Positions 57,567 to 64,000 of a stretch of DNA of 64,000 nt are shown one piece after another (the first letter of the stretch is position 1; the number at the start of each line of letters is the position of its first letter). Both the position numbers and the translations under genes were made by a program. The notes under the pieces are model-generated. The model was not told where the DNA came from. It saw only the letters and a program-made list of their open reading frames with translations, and did no database searches. Source of the stretch: Hemerocallis citrina (taxonomy: Eukaryota; Streptophyta; Magnoliopsida; Asparagales; Asphodelaceae). The DNA lies in the NCBI GenBank assembly GCA_017893485.1, contig CM030366.1, positions 47,056,283 through 47,120,282 on the forward strand. The letters run 5' to 3'.

Positions 57567-60500
57567 AGTAACGCCCCGAATCCTAAATACACTGAATTCG
57601 AGATGTTCTACATGATCTTTTCGCTTCCTTTAGTACTATTTTATAAGGAAATTTAAACTTTTCACTTTACATCAGAGTTTACATGAATACATTACAATTT
57701 ACACTGCACAGCGGAAGTAAACTTTACAATAATGAAACAAATGTACAACAACATGGAATAATCTTTAAGCATTTGTTCCTCTTTAATCTGTATCAAGCCA
57801 TTTACCTACATATAAGACTGTGGGTACGTCAGTTTATTTAACCGACGATCATTATACACGGTCATCCTCTCTATGCCGGAAATAGTATAACTTATTTTTC
57901 ATATTTAGCAAACACAAACTTGTCACAAATCAAACTAAAGGGACTATCCTATCGATGTCGTATTGTGATCGTGCACTTAGTCCTTAATGCATTTATTTAT
58001 ATTATATGACACTAATGCGCACTTGTTCGGATTCTATGCATCCCATACTACATAGGTCCGAGGGCAAGCCCTTAATCGTTCTTCATCTTTGTAGGGTTCA
58101 ATACCTCGTCATGACTTAATCTACTACTGTAACTACGGTAAGTATCTTAGATGTTTTCTGACCTACGAACTCATGTCTAGGCGCCCTGGAGGGAATCCCA
58201 TCGCTGACATGACTCATCATGCAGACATCCTGTGGTAATTCAGCTCCTACCATAGACATGACATCACCCGTAGTCTTCAAACATCCCACGAGCGTCGCCA
58301 CAGGGATGGTACTTTGGAGCAGTATCCTCGCCCAGACTCATCATGGGACATCCTGGGATACGCTCTCGCCGCTATCCAATGGCCCTCATACTCAATATTT
58401 TTCTCTTACTTTCATCACGTCTTCACTATGTACTAATCCTTAGGTTTTATTAAAATCATGAACAAAAATCAAAGCTCTAGAGTTAGCCTCTCCACTAAAC
58501 CGGACTTATTCATTTATTCAAACATGACCAACCTTGGTCTTTCATTTCAAATTTCATTTCATTTTTTTTCTTTCCAATTGCCGGGGGAGACTTAGCTACT
58601 CTTTCATTTCAATTTCAATTCACAATTTCCAAAATTGAGCATTTCTAACTCTTGGATTCATTTTCATAAACATAACAGATTTTCTCTTTCAATAGCATGA
58701 ATTTCTAATTTAAACATGAGTCCATATCCATACATGAACTATATATTTCATCAAATATCCATTTCACAATTTAAATCTCATCACTAAAGTGGATATTCAC
58801 ATTTCATAATTTCACAATATTCTCCAATGAGAATAAATTCATTTCACATCACTGAATGTAATTTCTTTATTTGTTATAACTCCATTCTAGCACTTTATTT
58901 TAAATTCTTTTGTAAGGTATAATTTTCACAAAAAAATATACATATAGAACCATAGTTCTATTCATGCATTTTAGTCTCAAATCATAGTGCATTTCATGCA
59001 AATAATTCTCAAATTATTTTTATAAAGTCCTACATATTTTTAGAAGAATAGTCATATTTTTCTCATAATTTTTTGAGCACTAAAACCCTCAAAAAAATAT
59101 TTTTCAATCTTGCCGAGAACAAGATTCGAACCCAGCACCACAGAGAACCCAACTGAAAGCCACAACCACTAGGCCGAATTCTACTGGCGTCATAAAGGGA
59201 CGCTGAGAGCCATAAGAGCTCTCGGCTGCTGCTATTCTTGTTTAAAAAAAAACGAAATAAAAGTATGGCGGCCAGGGATTCGAACCAACAACCTCGTGAG
59301 ACCCAGCCGCACACTGTAGCAGAAGAAAACCCCCGACCACTTGAGCTACGTGCTCAAGTTGTCACTAGTACCATTCGAATTTCATTTAAATCTATACTCT
59401 CTGTTATTTGAAATATATCGATGTTCATCAAAATAATACTTCAACTTGCTCTTACTAATAGACTGTAAAAATTCCAGATTACTCATTTACATCATGAATT
59501 ATACTCCAGTATATGAAAATCATTTTTTTCTTAAACAATTAAACATACTTTCAATAATCAACACCTTTCTACCATACAATTTTGTTAATTTGATATACTA
59601 TCACTATTGCATTCTTTTTCGACATTATAATTTCACAAATCTCTACACTAATTTTCTGCCATTATTCATCTCATAAATATAATGACTGCATCTTAATTTA
59701 ATCGTTACAACAACATAACCAAATTTCTAACTAGCACATAATGCGACATTATCAACTACTAATCTTTGTGCATAATTTCCATGCTACTAACGAAAGTTCA
59801 TTTACAAAATTCATATCCATACTTATATTGCACCCAACTTAAATTTTAATAGTAGGATCACACACAAGTTGCATGTCAACAATTCAATCAATTATAGATC
59901 ATTTTTCCAATTAATTGTGCATCCTTATAATCATTTTCATGCATCATTTTCCCAATTGAATCTAGCATGCATTCTTATTTAGAAATAAGGAAAATTTACC
60001 CACCTTATTGAAGAAAGTACAACTAGTGATCTCCTAGACGAATGTCCTTGCAACAAAATGCTTCTCCTCCTTGTACACGCGCGCACAAGCCTCCAACCCG
60101 AGCACACCAAACCGAAAGCTCCCTCCTTTGAATAGCCGGCCTCTCCTTCTTCTTGTTGCAAGCCCAACTCCCACACAACTCAATCTTTTAACTCACAAAA
60201 ATACTACTAGAAAATGCAATTTAGACTATAGGTTTGTAGAAAGTAATAAGCATAAAAATAACTAGCCATGGGAGGGGGTATTTATACTAAAATCTTGATG
60301 GAATGGATGGCTAAGATGAGAGTAGGAGTTAAGAACAAAGGGTGGAGATTTAAGGAGGAGTTACACAAACAACCCATGATGAGTAACCACCACACCATGA
60401 TCCCCATCCAAAATTTGATTTCTCCCTCCAATAGAAGCATTCCCGGCCTACTCCAAAGCATGTGCAATTGCACGTATACGTGCAATGCACGTGCATGCCA

Positions 60501-60860
60501 CTTGATCCAAAAATTGTACATTAAATTTTTGTATAAAAATAAAATAGTCTTTAAATTGTATTCTACATGAAAAGTTGTAATTAAAAAAATAGTCCATGGG
60601 CTTTAGTTTATGGGCCAAAATAGTTATTACAAAAATAAATTAAATTAACTTTGGGCTTTTAAAGAAAAGGCTTTAAAAAAAGGCTTTTTATCCATTTAGA
60701 AGAAGGCTTTTGTATAAAATAATTTGAAAGCACAAATTTAAATATTTATACCCATCACAATGAAAATAATTATAAGATTTAATTCAAACAAAATATTGCA
60801 CGTGCACACTACGTGCAAAATAAAATAATTTTTCATTAATTGAAAAATCAGGGCATTACA
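57567..60860 (-). repeat. 5' LTR of element B
   Basis: Pairs with 49047-52338. The inner terminal dinucleotide has mutated (plus-strand AGTAACG instead of TGTAACG at 57567). tRNA-like modules lie at 59123-59176 and 59276-59348. Confidence 0.93.
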
Positions 60861-60865
60861 TACCT
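60861..60865. repeat. Target-site duplication TACCT (right) of element B
   Basis: Matches 49042-49046. Confidence 0.92.
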
Positions 60866-61208
60866 AGCTCCGAGGCATGGTGCTCGTCTCATCAGCTGTC
60901 CCGACTCGATCGAGCATTGCCGAGATAAATATTTCATCATCCAGAGTTGTGAGCCGTGGTGCATCCCTTCGGATTGGGTTAAGGAATTGACGAAGAGGGT
61001 GAAAGATCTGTCGGTGCTTTATCCCAACGTAGAAGAAATGGTTCAGGTTCTCCTTGACTAGCCGAAGTTCGATTGAGGGACCTGACGGGGGAGGCGCTCT
61101 TCATGGGGGGCTCAGCCACATATATCCTAGTATGCGGTTTTCCCCTTTTGTTTTTCTTTTCTTGTTCGATTTTTAGTTGTGTTTAATCATCTTTTTTTCT
61201 GTTGCAGA
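60866..61208 (+). pseudogene. aORF copy 2, first exon (3' piece) and intron
   Basis: Resumes the frame broken at 49046: IEHCRDKYFIIQSCEPWCIPSDW, then LYPNVEEMVQVLLD, matching RKKYYIIRSRELWGIP and DDMVRVLLD in copy 1 (12833-13126). Stops follow VLLD at 61060. An intron probably ends at TTGCAG (61208) before the next exon. Confidence 0.65.
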
Positions 61209-61662
61209 AACCATGGACTACGAAGTCATGTTGGCTCAGAGGGCAGCACTCAGCAGCATGGCTCCGAGGAAGCGGAAGAGGGTTGCCACGAAGGTGACTT
61301 CCCCGAAGCTGAAGACGGTTGCCAGTGCCATCGAAGAAGCATCAGCGTCGGCCACTGTGACCCCGAGGGTGACGATGACGGCGGTTGCTTCGACCTCAAC
61401 CGAGGTAGGCGAGTTCCCAATGGCAGCCGCTTTGGGGATGGAGACGGCTCCGCTGACGGCCGAGGCTGAAGTGTTCATGACCGAGGAATACAGGAAGATT
61501 TTTGTCCCGAACTGGTAAGTCCGGAAGCTCGATGGGTTCCTTGGTGACTTGACGTCGAGCATGCAGGCCATCAAGCATCTAACGACGCTGAAGGATCGCG
61601 CCGCCATGGACACCGGCAGTGTTGGGGACGATGCCCTCGAGGTCGCTCAAGTGGCAGTGTCG
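61209..61662 (+). pseudogene. aORF copy 2, middle exon
   Basis: Begins MDYEVMLAQRAAL (61213), like MDYDTIVAKGSK in copy 1. A basic stretch (APRKRKRVATK) could be a nuclear localisation signal. An Ala/Thr-rich spacer follows, then EEYRKIFVPNW with a TAG (61516), then VRKLDGFLGDL..KDRAAMDTGSVGDDALEVA up to the donor at 61663. The single stop suggests relatively recent loss. Confidence 0.62.
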
Positions 61663-61736
61663 GTAGGTAGCACAGTTTTGCTAGTTTCATACTTGTAATC
61701 TCTTGGTTTTCATTCTAACTCTTTTTCCTTCCACAG
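61663..61736 (+). other. Spliceosomal intron in aORF copy 2
   Basis: Donor GTGTCG|GTAGGT and acceptor TTCCACAG|ATAACG. It is 74 bp and in phase with both exons, and is positionally conserved with 12217-12337. Confidence 0.7.
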
Positions 61737-62321
61737 ATAACGTGTCACTTTGGTTATCTTATGGAGAAGATAACCAAACTCGAGAAGGACCTGAAGGAGG
61801 TAGATAGAGCTCGGGCGGAGAAAGCTCGGATCGCCAATGAGCTCGACAAGCTGAAGGTCGAGGAAGATGGGAAGACAACGAGGATGGAGTACCTCGATGG
61901 CCTCGTGAAGAAGCTTGAGGCTGATCTTCTACGACAGAAGGAGTCGGCGGCGAAGCAGCAAGAAGAAGCTGTCGCAGCTGCTAAGGTTGCGGTCGTGAAA
62001 GAGGCCGACGCGGTGACCATGGAGAAGGCTCAACGGATCTTTGCGGTCAACATGGCTAAGGCTTATGCCCGCGCCATCAAGCAAGTGACCGAACGCTTCC
62101 CTGAGGTCGACTGCTCCGGGTGGCGCCTTTTCCCCGACCATGTCCCGGGCTTCGATGAAGAGTCCGATGAGGATGAGGAAGGGGATGACAATGCCGACAC
62201 CGAAGTAGAGGTTGTTGGCAGCGAGTCTGGCTCCGAGGTCACGCCATTAGCAATCGTCGCCGCTCCAGAGAAGTCTGATCCTGCAGCGGCTAGCTGCCAT
62301 GGTAAAGAGGTCGAGCCTTGA
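61737..62321 (+). CDS. aORF copy 2, last exon: coiled coil and acidic tail
   Basis: Open for 195 codons. A long coiled coil (MEKITKLEKDLKEVDRAR, ARIANELDKLKVEE, LVKKLEADLLRQKES) is followed by YARAIKQVTERFPEVDCSGW and an acidic tail (EESDEDEEGDDNADTEVE). Homologous to copy 1's FSHMLNNVAEQEKELK. Gag-independent coiled-coil proteins of unknown role are typical of these antisense ORFs. The stop at 62319-62321 is followed by an AT-rich tract (62330-62395). Confidence 0.62.
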   Translation: MTCHFGYLMEKITKLEKDLKEVDRARAEKARIANELDKLKVEEDGKTTRMEYLDGLVKKLEADLLRQKESAAKQQEEAVAAAKVAVVKEADAVTMEKAQRIFAVNMAKAYARAIKQVTERFPEVDCSGWRLFPDHVPGFDEESDEDEEGDDNADTEVEVVGSESGSEVTPLAIVAAPEKSDPAAASCHGKEVEP

Positions 62322-62565
62322 ATTTTAGTTTTACTTTTTTTTTAATTAATTAATTAATTTATATTTATTTAGTTTTTTTTATAAAATTTTTTATCAGCAA
62401 TGTATCGCCTAATCGCGGACTGGCCACCACATGTATCCTTCCAAACTTCAATGAAATGAAAAACTTTTGAAATTTTGGCTAAGTATCCACAATGACTTGC
62501 TTTGAAATTTTGGCTAAGTGTTCACGATGATTTACTTGAAATTTTGACTAAGTGTTCAATGCGGA

Positions 62566-63330
62566 TTGACTTGGCCTTTTCAGATTGACGAAGTGACGTC
62601 ACTCGCCGAAGTGCCTCGCGTGGCCGAGGAGGCTCATCCCGAGGTTGGTCTAGGTGTGACAAAGTTGTGCCTTGCTAGGAGCCGAGAACGGCTTCGCGAA
62701 GTAGTGTGGGAGCTTCGCAAAACGGAACGCGAGCGGAATCACCTGAGATTGATCCTAGGCCGTCGAGACCTCGAGATCAGGCGGCTAGAAGAGAGGCTCA
62801 GGGAGACGACCCCCAAAGGCGATGATGATGGTTCATCGACGGCTGTCAACCTCGGCTTGAGATTGAGGCAACTTCGTCATTCTTTGACTAAGATGACAGC
62901 GAAGAGAGATGATCTAAAGAAGGGGACTGTGGACAAGAGCATGGAGGTTGCTCATTTTCGGCGAACAATTGCCCATAACTCTCGAGGTTCAGGCTCGGTG
63001 CGGCTACCTCGCCTCAAGGTAACCGTGAAGGACGACTCGCTAAAAGAGCAAATTGTTGAACTCGAGACAGAGGTTGCTCGTTTTCGGCCGCAACCCGAGC
63101 GAAGTAACATCAGATCAACTTCCTGCACTCGGGAGGAGTGTGGTAGGGGGATAACTTTTCATGAGCTCACCCGTCGCTCGCCCCTTATACATCGGAGCCC
63201 GGGCGATGCACAAAGTGGGGTGGCTGCTTCGTCGAGCGGTGCGTCTGTTGGGGCCACCGTTAGAACGGGTGCAGATGGTGTGTCTCAGCTCGCCGGCCTA
63301 GAGACGAGCGCCGAGGCGAGACGTCGGTAG
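62566..63330 (+). CDS. Second coiled-coil ORF downstream of the aORF
   Basis: A 254-codon ORF without recognised domain. Its N-terminal 50 codons (SLAEVPRVAEEAHPEVGLG) are followed by Arg/Glu-rich heptads (RERLREVVWELRKTERERNHL, LEIRRLEERLRE) and a low-complexity tail. A splice-acceptor-like CTTTTCAG just precedes ATTGAC at 62583, so it may be a downstream exon of the aORF rather than a separate gene; the phase does not match the most obvious donor (62301). GC content is high and stops are absent over 765 bases, so chance is unlikely. Confidence 0.5.
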   Translation: MTWPFQIDEVTSLAEVPRVAEEAHPEVGLGVTKLCLARSRERLREVVWELRKTERERNHLRLILGRRDLEIRRLEERLRETTPKGDDDGSSTAVNLGLRLRQLRHSLTKMTAKRDDLKKGTVDKSMEVAHFRRTIAHNSRGSGSVRLPRLKVTVKDDSLKEQIVELETEVARFRPQPERSNIRSTSCTREECGRGITFHELTRRSPLIHRSPGDAQSGVAASSSGASVGATVRTGADGVSQLAGLETSAEARRR

Positions 63331-63352
63331 TACAACATTCGTCACCCCTGAT

Positions 63353-63700
63353 TTAGGAGCAATTTCGAATGGTTACCCGCTCTTTACTTGCTTAGAAGCA
63401 AGTAGTTGAAGCAGAGTCGAACCAAGTGTTGGACTCCGTGCGTGTTGTTTAGAAGGTATCAATGGCTGTAGGAGCAATTCCGAATGGTGATCCACTCTGT
63501 ACTTGCTTAGAAGCAAGTAGTTGAAGCGGAGTCGAACAAAGTGTTGGACTCCGAGGGTGTTGTTTAGAAGGTATCAACGCCTGTAGGAGCAATTCCGAAT
63601 GGTGATCCGCTTCATACTCGCTTTGAAGCAAGTAGTTGAAGCGGAGTCAAAGCTAGTGTTAGACTCCGAGCACGTCATTTTAAAATAAATTTTGTAAGTA
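63353..63700. repeat. Tandem array, about three ~115-bp units
   Basis: TAGGAGCAATT recurs at 63353, 63470 and 63584 (117 and 114 bp apart), each followed by ACTTGCTTAGAAGCAAGTAG (an inverted repeat) and GGAGTCGAA. From 63690 to 63790 the shorter word GTAGAGTTAGACTAC recurs about every 39 bp. Confidence 0.8.
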
Positions 63701-63790
63701 GAGTTAGACTACCCCAAAATAGAGAATTTGCTAAGTAGAGTTAGACTACTCAGGAAGTAAAAAACTTGAGAGGTAGAGTTAGACTACTCA

Positions 63791-64000
63791 AAAGATAGAA
63801 AAGTTGTGGGGAAATATTTCTTTTTATTAAGAACATCTGGGCCGCCGCTTCTAAGTTGTGAGCCGCCTTTACACTTTGATAAAAAGAAAAAACAAGTAAG
63901 GAATCTGGACACGTCTTCAGAAGCACTCTTGGGGAAGTTGCTTGGAGCGGTGCTTAGATGCCCTCTTAGTACTTCATCAAGTGCTCCGTATTCCATGTCC
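63791..64000. other. Unassigned internal sequence of Tat-like copy 2
   Basis: A 70-codon minus-strand ORF (63784-63996) spans it with no recognised domain; it may be the beginning of the region between pol and the aORF. Confidence 0.3.

Larger units (their letters stand above)
49047..60860 (-). mobile_element. Tekay-type Ty3/gypsy retrotransposon (element B), structurally complete
   Basis: The 11.8-kb element has LTRs of 3292 and 3294 bp, an iMet primer site, the extra acidic/coiled-coil ORF, gag, protease, RT, RNase H, integrase, chromodomain and a polypurine tract. It is a different subfamily from element A: its LTR starts TGTAATGCCCTG rather than TGTAACACCC, and its ends GGGCGTTACA. Protein identity with A is high. 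Coding lesions are fewer (a few stops and frameshifts). It split the aORF of Tat-like copy 2. Confidence 0.93.
45991..64000 (-). mobile_element. Tat/Retand-like Ty3/gypsy element, copy 2 (3' part)
   Basis: On the minus strand the 3' LTR (45991-46566) is preceded by a polypurine tract, a tandem-repeat region, and an ORF transcribed in the opposite sense (plus). gag-pol would lie right of the window. The arrangement matches copy 1 in mirror image and the antisense-ORF layout known in the Grande/Retand group. It inserted in the copia 5' LTR (expected 5-bp duplication CTTTC at 45986-45990) and was later hit by element B. Confidence 0.7.

Overview
The window reads as repeat-dense nuclear DNA of a flowering plant, probably a eudicot. 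The signs are plant-type Ty3/gypsy and Ty1/copia elements with initiator-Met or Asp tRNA primer sites, L1 and RTE LINE relics, (TA)n tracts and spliceosomal introns. I found no convincing host gene, rRNA gene or CRISPR array. Species cannot be told from this sequence.

The layout is a set of nested insertions, most dated relative to each other by target-site duplications (TSDs) read directly from the sequence. From the left: 1-1381 is the 3' part of a Tekay-type (chromovirus) LTR. 1382-2007 plus 11959-12039 is the 3' part of a second, divergent Tekay-like LTR, split by a near-complete Athila-type element on the minus strand (2008-11953, TSD GTAAA). 12040-16113 is the 3' end of a Tat/Retand-like element on the plus strand: a broken antisense ORF, a hypervariable untranslated region made of about nine 115-bp repeats, and a 700-bp LTR. 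16387-18560 is L1-type LINE debris.

A 5'-truncated RTE-type LINE (20471-38109, 10-bp TSD TATCAAAATT) is interrupted by a lone LTR on the minus strand (22068-37345, TSD GTCTT). That LTR is in turn interrupted by a complete but coding-dead Tekay element A (24245-36003, plus strand, TSD GATCT). Next come a 611-bp inverted-repeat element carrying an array of small hairpins (38349-38959) and a Ty1/copia derivative on the minus strand (39619-45990) that has gag but no pol. In place of pol it carries a transposon-like ORF with its own TATA box.

From 45991 to beyond the right edge lies a second Tat/Retand-like element (minus strand), with a 576-bp LTR, a 67-bp tandem array and an intron-containing antisense gene. 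A second Tekay element B (49047-60860, minus strand, TSD TACCT) has split that antisense gene.

The main second-look signals are: (i) a decameric palindrome around GTCGAC iterated in two unrelated retrotransposons; (ii) paired tRNA-like A-box/B-box modules at matching positions in the LTRs of both Tekay families; (iii) a conserved acidic/coiled-coil ORF upstream of gag and a probable gag-protease intron shared by elements A and B; (iv) the pol-less copia with a captured gene-like module; and (v) repeat arrays rich in TTGAC and CACGTG cores next to the antisense-ORF promoter.
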